Below the pieces are notes generated by a model. The model was not told the DNA's origin and searched no databases. It saw only the letters and a list, made by a program, of their open reading frames with translations. This document shows, piece by piece, positions 9,006 through 16,781 of a stretch of DNA of 24,559 nucleotides; position 1 is the stretch's first letter, and each line of letters starts with the position of its first letter. The translations under genes were made by a program, and so were the position numbers. The DNA is from MAG-120802 sp049430265. GTDB lineage: Bacteria > Actinomycetota > Actinomycetes > Nanopelagicales > Nanopelagicaceae. Where the stretch lies: the NCBI GenBank assembly GCA_049430265.1, contig JBMTBW010000010.1, forward strand, positions 1 to 24,559. The letters are read 5' to 3'.

Positions 9006-9194
9006 TTAGGATTTAGCTGAAGTATCGCCTTCTTCGCTCTTCTTCTCATCTTTATTTAATTCCTTAATCTCACTCTTGAAAATCCTAAGTGAGCGCCCAA
9101 GAGAGCGTGCTGAATCTGGTAGACGCTTTGCGCCAAAGAGTATGACAACGACCAGAATCACTAAGAGCCACATTTGTGGATTACGACCGAACAT
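9006..9194 (-). CDS. tatA: Sec-independent protein translocase subunit TatA (start corrected)
   Basis: Pore-forming subunit of the twin-arginine translocase, 62 residues: one N-terminal transmembrane helix (MWLLVILVVVILFGAKRLP), the FGAKRLPDSARSLGRSL hinge and amphipathic helix, then a charged Lys/Glu tail. The frame is open further upstream to 9263 (85 residues), but the extra 23 residues do not look like TatA. The ATG at 9194 aligns with the usual TatA N-terminus and is preceded by GGAAAGG with an 8-nt spacer, so I place the start there. Its Shine-Dalgarno site fits an internal operon gene. TatA follows pafC and precedes tatC. No separate tatB is visible, as in minimal Tat systems. Confidence 0.93.
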   Translation of the reverse strand: MFGRNPQMWLLVILVVVILFGAKRLPDSARSLGRSLRIFKSEIKELNKDEKKSEEGDTSAKS

Positions 9195-9209
9195 GAGATC
9201 AACCTTTCC
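9195..9209 (-). promoter_or_regulatory. Shine-Dalgarno site that fixes the tatA start
   Basis: GGAAAGG on the minus strand, 8 nt before the ATG at 9194. It supports the 62-residue form over the 85-residue upstream extension. Confidence 0.7.
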
Positions 9210-9278
9210 AGCAATCAGGCCCACTATTAGGTAAGGCTTAGAGCCATACGCTACCACGGGCAAAATCAGCCTGTCTTG

Positions 9279-10196
9279 CTACCCCTTGTAGGCCAGAAGC
9301 GCTCTATTAGCCCGCTCTGCAATCTCGGCTCTTAGTTCAAGAGGTTTAGCTAGTTCAAGTGAATCAGCGCCAGCTAGAACGGATCGAACTATCCATTCTG
9401 GCTGAAAGATATCGATTTGATAACAAGATTTTGAAAGCTCCTTAAGCGATGATGCATTTTCGCTTAAGAATCTGGAATCTCCGCTTTTGATAATTACCTC
9501 AGCACTTGACCCGCGAGAATCCTCAAGCCGCTTTAGATCTGTGCGCGTACCTCGCTCTTTGGTTGAAACTTCTGAGATTTGAGCAAGATTAAATGTTCTA
9601 AGTGCTTTTGCGCTATGGCAGTAAGCACTAACTAGCGTTCTCTTATCTTCCGCGATAATCGAAATCGGGGTTATGGATCTTCTAGATGATGAATCTTTTG
9701 TCACGTTGTTATAAGTCATCTCTAAATCTAATTCCTGCTTTATCGCGTTTTCAATTGCCTCTACCGTTGCTCGTTCTTTATCAAGTGTGAAGGTAATAGC
9801 CGAGGCTGGAATAGAGCTAGTAAAAGCCTTTGCAATTTTCTCTCGCAGGGCAATGATTTGTAGATAGGCTGCTGATGTTTTTGGTGTGCTTTCTTCCAGA
9901 GCAGCTAAAGCAATTCTTGCTATCAAAGCCTCAGACTCATTCAAGTTTCTTGGAGCTGCAAGGTTTTGAGGATCTCTTATCACCACGCTCTCCTCATCAA
10001 ATGAGATATCAATGAGTTCCAATGGCGTATACCCTGGAAGTCCGCATAGAAAGAGTAGGTTTAAATCTTTTAGCACCTCATCGCGGCTGATTGAGAACAC
10101 TTTGGCCAGCTCAGTAATTGAAATTCCTGGATGAGCAACAATGTATGGAACAAGGTCGAGTAAGCGAATCGCGCGAAGTGCAGCATTTTCAACCAT
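9279..10196 (-). CDS. pafC: WYL-domain transcriptional regulator PafC
   Basis: Partner of PafB in a heteromeric transcription activator known in mycobacteria to drive the LexA/RecA-independent DNA-damage response. The 305-residue protein has an N-terminal helix-turn-helix region (about 8-65, with ISITELAKVFSISRDEVLKDL), a middle helical part and a WYL-type domain at about 150-215. There the expected W-Y-L stretch is replaced by LVSAYCHSAKALRTFNLAQI, so the namesake residues are degenerate, while the R-T-F-N element (200-203) is kept. A C-terminal extension follows (about 225-305). The start ATG at 10196 overlaps pafB by 8 nt, consistent with stoichiometric co-translation. No ligand can be read from the sequence. 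Confidence 0.93.
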   Translation of the reverse strand: MVENAALRAIRLLDLVPYIVAHPGISITELAKVFSISRDEVLKDLNLLFLCGLPGYTPLELIDISFDEESVVIRDPQNLAAPRNLNESEALIARIALAALEESTPKTSAAYLQIIALREKIAKAFTSSIPASAITFTLDKERATVEAIENAIKQELDLEMTYNNVTKDSSSRRSITPISIIAEDKRTLVSAYCHSAKALRTFNLAQISEVSTKERGTRTDLKRLEDSRGSSAEVIIKSGDSRFLSENASSLKELSKSCYQIDIFQPEWIVRSVLAGADSLELAKPLELRAEIAERANRALLAYKG

Positions 10197-11139
10197 GAGA
10201 TTTCGCTACCTTCTCTAGTGAAGCAACAACTAATGACCTTAATTCCTCTGGTTGCTCAATAATCAAACTATCGCAATACCAGAGCGCCTCCTGAAGGGCG
10301 GAAGCATTTGACTCGCTTCGGTAGGAGATCTCATCCCACTCTTCATCAAAGTCTTTGATTTCAAAGGCCTTTGCTCGAAGGGCTTGCACTTGGGCTCTCT
10401 TAACCTTCGCCCTAATCTGGATACCTTCGGCGTTATGCATAATCAAATAATCTTTTATATTGAAATCAGAGGGTATTTCATACATATCGCGCTTCTTTGA
10501 GATATCTATCTTGGAGCTGATTCGTGAGAAGTTAAATGTGCGGATATCGCTTCGATCTAAATCTTCGCCAACTAAATACCACTCCCCCTTCCAAGCACTT
10601 AATCCCAAGGGATTTACTCGACGATTATCTGATTTAGTAGCCCCTGCTTTGCGATAGGAGAAGGCAATCTCTGATCTATTAGCAAGGGCCTTAGTTACAT
10701 CAAGTAGCCCTTCAGCTGAAAAATTCATTGTACGAAGTGAATTGATTTCAAGTGCAGGATCAAAAAGCGCGGTTGAATTAACTCTTCTTGCAGCTCCAAG
10801 TGCGATGTCTTCCAAACTGCTATCTAGCCAGAGTCCAAGAGCGGTAGAGAGAATTCCAATTTCGGTTGGAGTAAATGTCTTGATGGGCATTTGATATGTC
10901 TCAGGCTTTATCCGATAACCTGGTTCATCTTCAAAGAGCGGGTCTGCAGAGGCAACTTCAATCTCAATACCAAGGGCTCTAAGATCATCTTTGTCGCGTT
11001 CAAACATTCGTTCTTTAGTTTCTTGAGTTCCGCTATAGCCAGCAACTTTTCGAAAGATCTCACTTTTTTGCATATAGCGCGATGTGGCGAGCAAGGCCAT
11101 CGTAAGATTGACTAAACGCTCGGTCTTAGCACTCGACAT
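10189..11139 (-). CDS. pafB: WYL-domain transcriptional regulator PafB
   Basis: DNA-binding activator subunit that works with PafC in the mycobacterial-type DNA-damage response. The 316 residues begin SSAKTERLVNLTMALLATSR and continue VAGYSGTQETKERMFERDKD, the hallmark winged-HTH N-terminus of PafB. A canonical WYL element follows (W187-Y188-L189 in KGEWYLVGEDLDR), with RTFNFSRI at 200-207. It heads an eight-gene run down to lnt. No Shine-Dalgarno site precedes the ATG; TAATCT lies 7 nt upstream (11147-11152), so leaderless initiation is likely. An 8-bp inverted repeat overlaps this -10 box. pafA, after which the pair is named, is not next to it. Confidence 0.95.
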   Translation of the reverse strand: MSSAKTERLVNLTMALLATSRYMQKSEIFRKVAGYSGTQETKERMFERDKDDLRALGIEIEVASADPLFEDEPGYRIKPETYQMPIKTFTPTEIGILSTALGLWLDSSLEDIALGAARRVNSTALFDPALEINSLRTMNFSAEGLLDVTKALANRSEIAFSYRKAGATKSDNRRVNPLGLSAWKGEWYLVGEDLDRSDIRTFNFSRISSKIDISKKRDMYEIPSDFNIKDYLIMHNAEGIQIRAKVKRAQVQALRAKAFEIKDFDEEWDEISYRSESNASALQEALWYCDSLIIEQPEELRSLVVASLEKVAKSHG

Positions 11140-11146
11140 GGAGATG

Positions 11147-11152
11147 AGATTA
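11147..11152 (-). promoter_or_regulatory. Predicted -10 box for leaderless pafB transcript (TAATCT-N7-ATG)
   Basis: Read on the minus strand, TAATCT fits the actinobacterial TANNNT -10 consensus and stands 7 nt before the pafB ATG with no Shine-Dalgarno sequence between. This places a transcription start at or next to the start codon. The same TAATCT-N7-ATG layout precedes the histidine phosphatase gene at 20792. No convincing -35 hexamer is seen. Confidence 0.55.
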
Positions 11153-11169
11153 GCGCGCTCGGCGCTAAT
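11149..11169. repeat. Perfect 8-bp inverted repeat in the pafB/FKBP divergent spacer
   Basis: ATTAGCGC (11149-11156) and GCGCTAAT (11162-11169) form a perfect inverted repeat around a 5-nt centre. The left arm overlaps the predicted pafB -10 box and the right arm ends 3 bp before the FKBP -10 box. The position suits an operator controlling both genes; a chance palindrome cannot be excluded. Confidence 0.5.
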
Positions 11170-11172
11170 TGG

Positions 11173-11178
11173 TAGGCT
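11173..11178 (+). promoter_or_regulatory. Predicted -10 box for leaderless FKBP transcript (TAGGCT-N6-ATG)
   Basis: TAGGCT followed by 6 nt and the ATG at 11185. The hexamer and spacing are identical to those before the PAC2 gene (16788) and mshC (18862). No Shine-Dalgarno sequence is present in the 45-bp spacer. Confidence 0.6.
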
Positions 11179-11184
11179 TGGGCC

Positions 11185-11709
11185 ATGAAATCAAGCCGAA
11201 TAATCATAATTCTCTCAAGTCTTACCCTTCTTATTTCTCTCTCTGCCTGCACCACAGATGGCGGGGCTCCATCAGATGGACCAAGGGGTCAAGGCAATCA
11301 ATCAACAGGAGGAAACTTGTCTAATCAATATGTAGAGGTAAGTGCTGAAGCTGGCGTAGCTCCCACAATCTCTTCACCCAGCGGTACACCTCCAACAACT
11401 CTTGTTACAGAAGATGTAATTGTCGGCTCAGGAAAAGTTGCCGGCGCAGATTCGACTCTGACAGTTCATTACACCCTTATGGCTTGGTCAACAGGTGAGA
11501 TCGTCGAATCTTCCTGGAGCGGGGAGCCTGCGCAATTTCCATTGAGTGGAGTAATTCTTGGTTGGCAACAAGGAATTCCTGGAATGGCAGTTGGCGGAAG
11601 ACGTCTTCTAGTTATCCCGCCGGATCTAGGTTATGGAGCAGCTGGCGGCGGACCAATCGCGCCAAATGAAACGCTGATTTTCGTGGTTGATTTAATTGAT
11701 GTTGCTTAA
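11185..11709 (+). CDS. FKBP-type peptidyl-prolyl cis-trans isomerase, predicted lipoprotein
   Basis: Predicted surface-anchored prolyl isomerase assisting folding of exported proteins. The 174-residue protein starts with a lipoprotein signal peptide: basic KSSR, a hydrophobic core and the lipobox LSAC with C22 as the lipidation site. A flexible Gly/Ser/Thr/Pro-rich linker follows (about 23-70), then one FKBP domain (about 72-174). FKBP features include the TVHYTLMAWSTGEIVESS strand, VILGWQQGIPGMAVGGRRLLVIPPDLGYG and the closing TLIFVVDLIDV strand. In related Actinomycetota FKBP genes lie between pafA and pafB, which explains the position. The start is the first ATG after a TANNNT box, with no Shine-Dalgarno site. 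Its stop overlaps the convergent trmI stop by 4 nt (TTAA). It may be a substrate of Lnt encoded at 2526-3932. Confidence 0.92.
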   Translation: MKSSRIIIILSSLTLLISLSACTTDGGAPSDGPRGQGNQSTGGNLSNQYVEVSAEAGVAPTISSPSGTPPTTLVTEDVIVGSGKVAGADSTLTVHYTLMAWSTGEIVESSWSGEPAQFPLSGVILGWQQGIPGMAVGGRRLLVIPPDLGYGAAGGGPIAPNETLIFVVDLIDVA

Positions 11710-12566
11710 GCCTCATCAACTAATTCGCTAGCTGACTTACTAGGTCTACGCTTTCTTCTAATTGGCGTATTCCCCTCTGCCAATTTTCTAGTAAAGAGCA
11801 GAAAACCAGTGTGAGCGTTCATCGAATGCATTGGCCGAACAGCCAAGCCTTCATGATGCCAAGGCCTAAGAAGAGTCTCAAAACTCTCTGGCTCTGAGAA
11901 ATCACCGCGGCCCTTTAGCGCCTCTGCTGTCTTTGAGAGCTGAGTAGTTGTTGCCACATAGCAACAGAGCACTCCTCCTGGAATTAAAGCTTGAAACGCG
12001 CTCTCTAAACAATCCCATGGAGCGAGCATGTCAAAAATAACTCGATCGAATTGCCCTGAAAATTGCGCCTCTTCAACCCTGCCGTGAATCAGTTTCCAAG
12101 TATTAGGTAGCTCTCCAAAGTAATTCTTAACATTGCTCTTAGCATTTTCCAGAAATTCATCTCTTGCCTCGTAGGAAGTTAGTTGCCCGCTCTGGCCAAT
12201 AGCCCTAAGAAGTGAGATAGATAAAGCGCCGCTTCCGGCGCCAGCTTCCAAAACTTTTGCTCCAGGAAAAATATCGGCATATCCAACGATGACCGCTGAA
12301 TCCTTTGGATAAATAATCGTTGCTCCTCTTGGCATTGAGAGCAGATAGTCATTGAGAAGCGGACGCATAGCCTGATACTGAGTTCCACTACTACTAAGAA
12401 GAGTCGTTCCCTCACTTACTCCGATGATGGAGTCATGATTAATCCAACCTTTATGAGAGTGCCATTGACCACCTTTTGAAAGATAGAAGGAATACATCTT
12501 TCCTTTGCTATCGGTTAATTGAACCCGGTCGCCCTCTTTAAACGGTCCTGAACCTATAACTTGCAT
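11706..12566 (-). CDS. trmI: tRNA (adenine-58-N1)-methyltransferase
   Basis: S-adenosylmethionine-dependent enzyme that methylates A58 in the T-loop of tRNAs. The 286-residue protein has the small N-terminal beta domain (1-about 70, GDRVQLTDSKGKMYSFYL) and then the Rossmann-fold domain. The SAM-binding motif is VLEAGAGSGALSISLLRA (EAGAGSG at 107-113), with the acidic residue of SYEAR after it. DMLAPW (179-184) is a TrmI/Trm61-type catalytic-domain motif. The basic C-terminal tail (TPIRRKRRPSKSASE) may help bind tRNA. It is the third gene of the metH run, starting 7 nt after the HAD gene stop. In M. tuberculosis the orthologue (Rv2118c) lies just beyond the proteasome genes; here only the FKBP gene separates it from pafB. 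Confidence 0.94.
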   Translation of the reverse strand: MQVIGSGPFKEGDRVQLTDSKGKMYSFYLSKGGQWHSHKGWINHDSIIGVSEGTTLLSSSGTQYQAMRPLLNDYLLSMPRGATIIYPKDSAVIVGYADIFPGAKVLEAGAGSGALSISLLRAIGQSGQLTSYEARDEFLENAKSNVKNYFGELPNTWKLIHGRVEEAQFSGQFDRVIFDMLAPWDCLESAFQALIPGGVLCCYVATTTQLSKTAEALKGRGDFSEPESFETLLRPWHHEGLAVRPMHSMNAHTGFLLFTRKLAEGNTPIRRKRRPSKSASELVDEA

Positions 12567-12573
12567 TTTCTCA

Positions 12574-13266
12574 TCAATTCTTTACTAGTAGTGGTTGAAA
12601 GAGTTCAACTATCCCTGATAGCTCTAAATCAATCAAGTTTTCAACATGGCAGACTTTCTCAGCCATCGGAAGTGGTCCTGAGTGCGTGACACCTAACAGA
12701 TAAGCTCCTGATGCAATTGCAGCTTTTGTGCCAGTTATTGAATCCTCGATTATCAAACAATCTTTGATAGGCACGCCGATTTTTGCAGCAGCTAATTGAT
12801 AACCTTCTGGATCCGGTTTAGATCTTTCAACATCATTATCTGAAATAGTGGTTTTGAAATAGTGCTTTCCAATACTTGCTAAAGCACCTTCCATAATCGC
12901 TCTACTAGAAGCTGTAACAAGTGCCATTGGAATTTTTGCCTCATTCATCTGCTCAATCAAAGCTTTAGCACCTGGGGCGAACGGAACTTTTTGCTTTAAT
13001 CTTTCTACCATCGATTCAAGAAGAATCTTTGTAAGCGCATATTCGCCGAACTCTTCACGTCTATTCTTCGGCAACTTGGAGCGCATATAGGCATCAACCC
13101 TGCTCATTGGACCACCTATGCAATAGAGCGCATCTTCCTGACTCCAAGTTGCTCCAAGAGATTCCATGATCCGTCGCTCTTCAGCGATCCAAATCGGTTC
13201 GCTATCGATGAGAGTTCCATCCATATCCCATAAAACAGCTTTAAAAGGGAACTCGTTAATTAGCAT
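12574..13266 (-). CDS. HAD-superfamily hydrolase (beta-phosphoglucomutase-like phosphatase)
   Basis: Small-molecule phosphatase or phosphomutase of the haloacid dehalogenase superfamily, 230 residues. Motif I is WDMDGTLIDSEPIW, with the nucleophile D14 and acid/base D16. Motif II is VTAS (T118), motif III is K150 in ERSKPDPEGYQ and motif IV is IIEDSITG (E174, D175). The helical cap between motifs I and II puts it in the cap C1 group with phosphoglycolate phosphatase and beta-phosphoglucomutase relatives. The substrate cannot be named. The open frame can be extended to a TTG at 13296, but the ATG at 13266 fits the family start better and gives an 11-nt overlap with metH. Its position between metH and trmI suggests co-transcription rather than a proven pathway link. 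Confidence 0.85.
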   Translation of the reverse strand: MLINEFPFKAVLWDMDGTLIDSEPIWIAEERRIMESLGATWSQEDALYCIGGPMSRVDAYMRSKLPKNRREEFGEYALTKILLESMVERLKQKVPFAPGAKALIEQMNEAKIPMALVTASSRAIMEGALASIGKHYFKTTISDNDVERSKPDPEGYQLAAAKIGVPIKDCLIIEDSITGTKAAIASGAYLLGVTHSGPLPMAEKVCHVENLIDLELSGIVELFQPLLVKN

Positions 13267-16200
13267 TGAAATACTTTGCCTCAGGATGATGAACAATTAT
13301 TGCCGAAGTGCTCTGCTCAGGATGTAGTTGAAATTCCTCGGATAGCTCAACACCAATTCGCTCCGGCTCTAGTAATTCACAGAGTTGAACTTGTGCGCCA
13401 AGATCTGGACAAGCAGGATAACCAAAACTATATCTAGAGCCGCGATAGCCCTGATCAAGAATCTCGGAGAGCTCCCTACTGTCATCGCCAGCAAAACCAA
13501 GTTCAGATCTAATACGCGCATGCCAGTGTTCAGCAAGTGCCTCTGTCAACTGAACGCTAAGTCCATGGAGTTCTAGATATTCTCGATATGCATTTGCCGC
13601 AAATAGCTTTGCCGTTGCTTGGCTAACAGATTGCCCCATAGTGACAACATGGAAAGCAACAACATCAATTTCTCCTGATTCTTTACTCTTGAAAAAATCG
13701 CTCAAACAGAGTCGTCTATCGCGTCTTTGACGGGGAAAAGTAAATCGAAGTCTCTCGCTATCTTTCTTCTCTCCTTCGTGATGCAAAATAACTAGATCAT
13801 TGCCCTCGCTATAGCAAGGAAAATATCCATAAACAACAGCGGCATTTATCCAACCTTGAGAGACTGCTTCATTTAGCAGAGAGCGAAGTCTTGGTCTTCC
13901 TTGATTTTCGACCATCTCTTCGTATTTGCCTCGCTCTGACTTGAGACCCCACTGGCCTACGTAAAGTGCGCGCTCATCAAGCATCGAACTGTAATCAGCA
14001 AGGGCAATTCCTTTAACTACGCGAGAGCCAAAAAATGGCACTTTCGGCACTTGGTTATCAGAGGCCACATCGCTTCTGGTTGTATCAGTTGTAAGAGGCG
14101 CATCGATGGATGTGACTCTAGTTCGTCGCTCCTTGAGAGGTGGAAGCGAAACTCCTTCAACACCTTTTTTAACTCCCATTATGGTGTCCATTAACGAGAG
14201 ACCCTCAAAGGCATCTCTTGCATATCGAACCGTTCCTGGAAATGCCTCTGCAAGATCCTTTTCAACAAAGGTTCTAGTAAGAGCAGCTCCACCAAGAATT
14301 ACCGGCCACTTATCTGCCAGACCTCTTCTTTCAAGCTCTTCTAAATTCTCTTTCATTATTACCGTTGACTTAACTAAAAGGCCGCTCATGCCAATAACAT
14401 CTACCGAAGATTCTTGAGCAGCATCGATTATCTGATTAATGGTCTGCTTAATTCCAATGTTTACAACGCGATAACCATTATTGGTCAAGATAATGTCTAC
14501 CAAATTCTTTCCTATGTCATGGACATCGCCTTTTACTGTTGCTAGAAGGATCGAACCACGATCACTTGCATCACTCTTTTCCATATGAGGTTCAAGTAGA
14601 GCAACTGCGCTCTTCATTACTTCAGCAGATTGAAGGACAAAAGGAAGCTGCATTTCGCCTCTGCCAAAGAGCTCGCCGACTTCCTTCATTCCTTCAAGCA
14701 GATAATCATTGATAATTGCTAGCGGGGCGATGCCGCAAAGGCGCGCTTGATCGAGATCTGCCTCAAGTCCAGCCTTCTCGCCATCGATTATTCTTCTAAC
14801 TAAACGTTGCTCTATCGGCAGGGCTGCAAGTTCGGCCGCTCTTGATTGACGAGTTGAGGTGACTTCAACACCGGCAAAGAGCTCTAGAAGCCTTGATAAC
14901 GGATCATAGACGCAGTCATCACCTTCAAATTTTCGCCGGTCATAGATTAGATCGAGCGCCACTTCTCTCTGTTCTTCGGGAATTCTTGCGATTGGAGAAA
15001 TCTTTGACGGGTGCACAATTGCGCTATCAAGACCTGCCTTAACAGCTTCGGCAAGAAATACTGAGTTTAAAACGATGCGAGCGGCAGGGTTTAGACCGAA
15101 TGAAACATTACTTATGCCAAGTGTGGTCTGGACTTGCGGGAACTCTTTCTTTAGTTGAGCAATCGCATTAATAGTTTCAAGGCCATCTTTACGGGTCTCT
15201 TCCTGTCCAGTTGCAATTGGAAAAGTTAAACAATCGATGATGATATCGGAGGTCTTAATCCCCCATTTTTCATTGAGATCCTGTATCAAACGACGAGCAA
15301 CTCGCAATTTCCACTCTGCAGTTCGTGCTTGGCCTTCCTCATCAATGGTTAGAGCGATAAGAGCTGCCCCATGTTCTCTTGCAATAGGCATGATTCTTGC
15401 AAATCTAGAATCAGGGCCATCTCCATCTTCATAGTTGACTGAATTAATTACACATCGCCCGCCGAGAGATTCAAGCCCTGCTTTAATTACCGCTGGTTCT
15501 GTCGAATCAAGAACGATTGGAAGCGTTGTTGCTGTCGCAAATCTTGAAGCGAGCTCGCGCATATCTTTTACACCATCGCGACCTACATAATCGACCGAGA
15601 GATCGAGCATGTGAGCTCCTTCTCTAACCTGATCTTTGGCGATGTCGACGCACTTCTGCCAATCTTCAGAGAGAAGAGCATCTCTAAAGGCTCTTGAGCC
15701 ATTGGCATTTGTTCGCTCGCCAATTGCAAGATATGTGTTCTGCTGTCGAAATGGAACAAATTGATAGAGTGATGATGCGCCAGCTTCGTCGGTAAAAGCT
15801 CTCTCTTTTAATGCAGTTCCATGCACTTTTCTTACTACCGCTGCAAGGTGCTCTGGAGTAGTTCCGCAGCAACCTCCGATAAGGCCAACAGAGTAATCTT
15901 TAACAAATTGATCCAGTGAGATAGCCAGTTCATCTGGGCCAAGAGGGTAATAGGCGCCCCCATCTTTCAAGATAGGAAGGCCTGCATTAGGCATAACTGA
16001 AATGCCGACCGGGCTACTCTTACTTAATGTTCTTAAATGCTCGCTCATCTCAGCAGGACCAGTAGCGCAATTCATCCCAATTAGATCCACACCTAAAGAT
16101 TGCAGAGAAGATAGAGCTGCAGATATCTCAGAGCCAAGGAGCATAGTTCCCGTTGTTTCAACAGTGACTTGAGCGATAATTAAAATATCTTTATCGCAAT

Positions 16201-16759
16201 TATCAACAGCTGCCCTAGCACCATTCACGGCAGCTTTTGCCTGGAGAAGATCTTGAGTAGTTTCAATTAGTAGCGCATCTGATCCCCCATCAATAAGACC
16301 CCGAGATGCTTCTTGATATGCGGCGCGAAGATCTTCATATGTGATGTGACCAAGAGTAGGAAGTTTTGTTCCGGGGCCAAGAGACCCAAGAACCCATTTA
16401 GGTTCACCGCTAGAGATAGTGAATTCATCTGCAACGCCCCTAGCGATACGAGCGCCAGCTTCGGCTAACTCATAGATTCTCTCTGGAATGTCATATTCAC
16501 CTAAATTAGCCAGATTGGCGCCAAAAGTATTTGTCTCAACTGCATCGACTCCTGCGCTGAAATATTGTCTGTGAATATCTGCGATTAGCTCTGGGCGGGT
16601 AATGTTTAAAACCTCATTACAGCCCTCAAGTCCTTGAAAATCATCTAAAGAGGGGTTGGCGCTCTGGATCATGGTTCCCATGGCGCCATCTGCGATTACT
16701 ACCCTTTTGGCAAGGGCAATACGGAGCGAACTAGCCTCTTTAATTTTGGATGCGCTCAC
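13256..16759 (-). CDS. metH: Cobalamin-dependent methionine synthase
   Basis: Transfers the methyl group of 5-methyltetrahydrofolate via methylcobalamin to homocysteine, making methionine. The 1167-residue protein carries all four modules. The homocysteine/zinc module (1-about 310) has C231 in GMNCATGP and C297-C298 in GGCCGTTPEH. The pterin-binding module (about 340-610) starts IGERTNANGSRAF. The cobalamin module (about 640-880) has the cap region and DVHDIG (745-750), where H747 is the lower cobalt ligand and GMSGLLVKST follows. The reactivation module (about 900-1167) has RGSRYSFGYPACPD. The start is a GTG at 16759 with TAAACT 7 nt upstream, so it is probably leaderless. No cobalamin riboswitch fits in the 28-bp divergent spacer to the PAC2 gene. 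The enzyme needs B12; no B12 biosynthesis gene is in the window. Confidence 0.97.
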   Translation of the reverse strand: MSASKIKEASSLRIALAKRVVIADGAMGTMIQSANPSLDDFQGLEGCNEVLNITRPELIADIHRQYFSAGVDAVETNTFGANLANLGEYDIPERIYELAEAGARIARGVADEFTISSGEPKWVLGSLGPGTKLPTLGHITYEDLRAAYQEASRGLIDGGSDALLIETTQDLLQAKAAVNGARAAVDNCDKDILIIAQVTVETTGTMLLGSEISAALSSLQSLGVDLIGMNCATGPAEMSEHLRTLSKSSPVGISVMPNAGLPILKDGGAYYPLGPDELAISLDQFVKDYSVGLIGGCCGTTPEHLAAVVRKVHGTALKERAFTDEAGASSLYQFVPFRQQNTYLAIGERTNANGSRAFRDALLSEDWQKCVDIAKDQVREGAHMLDLSVDYVGRDGVKDMRELASRFATATTLPIVLDSTEPAVIKAGLESLGGRCVINSVNYEDGDGPDSRFARIMPIAREHGAALIALTIDEEGQARTAEWKLRVARRLIQDLNEKWGIKTSDIIIDCLTFPIATGQEETRKDGLETINAIAQLKKEFPQVQTTLGISNVSFGLNPAARIVLNSVFLAEAVKAGLDSAIVHPSKISPIARIPEEQREVALDLIYDRRKFEGDDCVYDPLSRLLELFAGVEVTSTRQSRAAELAALPIEQRLVRRIIDGEKAGLEADLDQARLCGIAPLAIINDYLLEGMKEVGELFGRGEMQLPFVLQSAEVMKSAVALLEPHMEKSDASDRGSILLATVKGDVHDIGKNLVDIILTNNGYRVVNIGIKQTINQIIDAAQESSVDVIGMSGLLVKSTVIMKENLEELERRGLADKWPVILGGAALTRTFVEKDLAEAFPGTVRYARDAFEGLSLMDTIMGVKKGVEGVSLPPLKERRTRVTSIDAPLTTDTTRSDVASDNQVPKVPFFGSRVVKGIALADYSSMLDERALYVGQWGLKSERGKYEEMVENQGRPRLRSLLNEAVSQGWINAAVVYGYFPCYSEGNDLVILHHEGEKKDSERLRFTFPRQRRDRRLCLSDFFKSKESGEIDVVAFHVVTMGQSVSQATAKLFAANAYREYLELHGLSVQLTEALAEHWHARIRSELGFAGDDSRELSEILDQGYRGSRYSFGYPACPDLGAQVQLCELLEPERIGVELSEEFQLHPEQSTSAIIVHHPEAKYFNAN

Positions 16760-16766
16760 TTAAGTG

Positions 16767-16772
16767 AGTTTA
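16767..16772 (-). promoter_or_regulatory. Predicted -10 box for leaderless metH transcript (TAAACT-N7-GTG)
   Basis: On the minus strand TAAACT lies 7 nt before the metH GTG, with no Shine-Dalgarno site. It is only 3 bp from the opposite-strand -10 box of the PAC2 gene. Confidence 0.5.
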
Positions 16773-16775
16773 TCG

Positions 16776-16781
16776 TAGGCT
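16776..16781 (+). promoter_or_regulatory. Predicted -10 box for leaderless PAC2 transcript (TAGGCT-N6-ATG)
   Basis: TAGGCT, then 6 nt, then the ATG at 16788; the same hexamer and spacing as at the FKBP gene and mshC. Any -35 contact would fall inside the metH start region, because the whole divergent spacer is only 28 bp. Confidence 0.6.

Noticed and set aside
9195..9263. Upstream extension of tatA to give an 85-residue protein
   Set aside because: The extra 23 residues do not resemble TatA, and a strong Shine-Dalgarno site (GGAAAGG) sits inside this stretch, 8 nt before the ATG at 9194.
13267..13296. TTG start for the HAD hydrolase gene
   Set aside because: It adds 10 residues before a normal family start, uses a rare start codon and lies deeper inside metH; the ATG at 13266 is simpler.
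14106..14417. 103-codon open frame antisense to metH
   Set aside because: It overlaps the conserved cobalamin module of metH on the opposite strand and has no start context or family signal.
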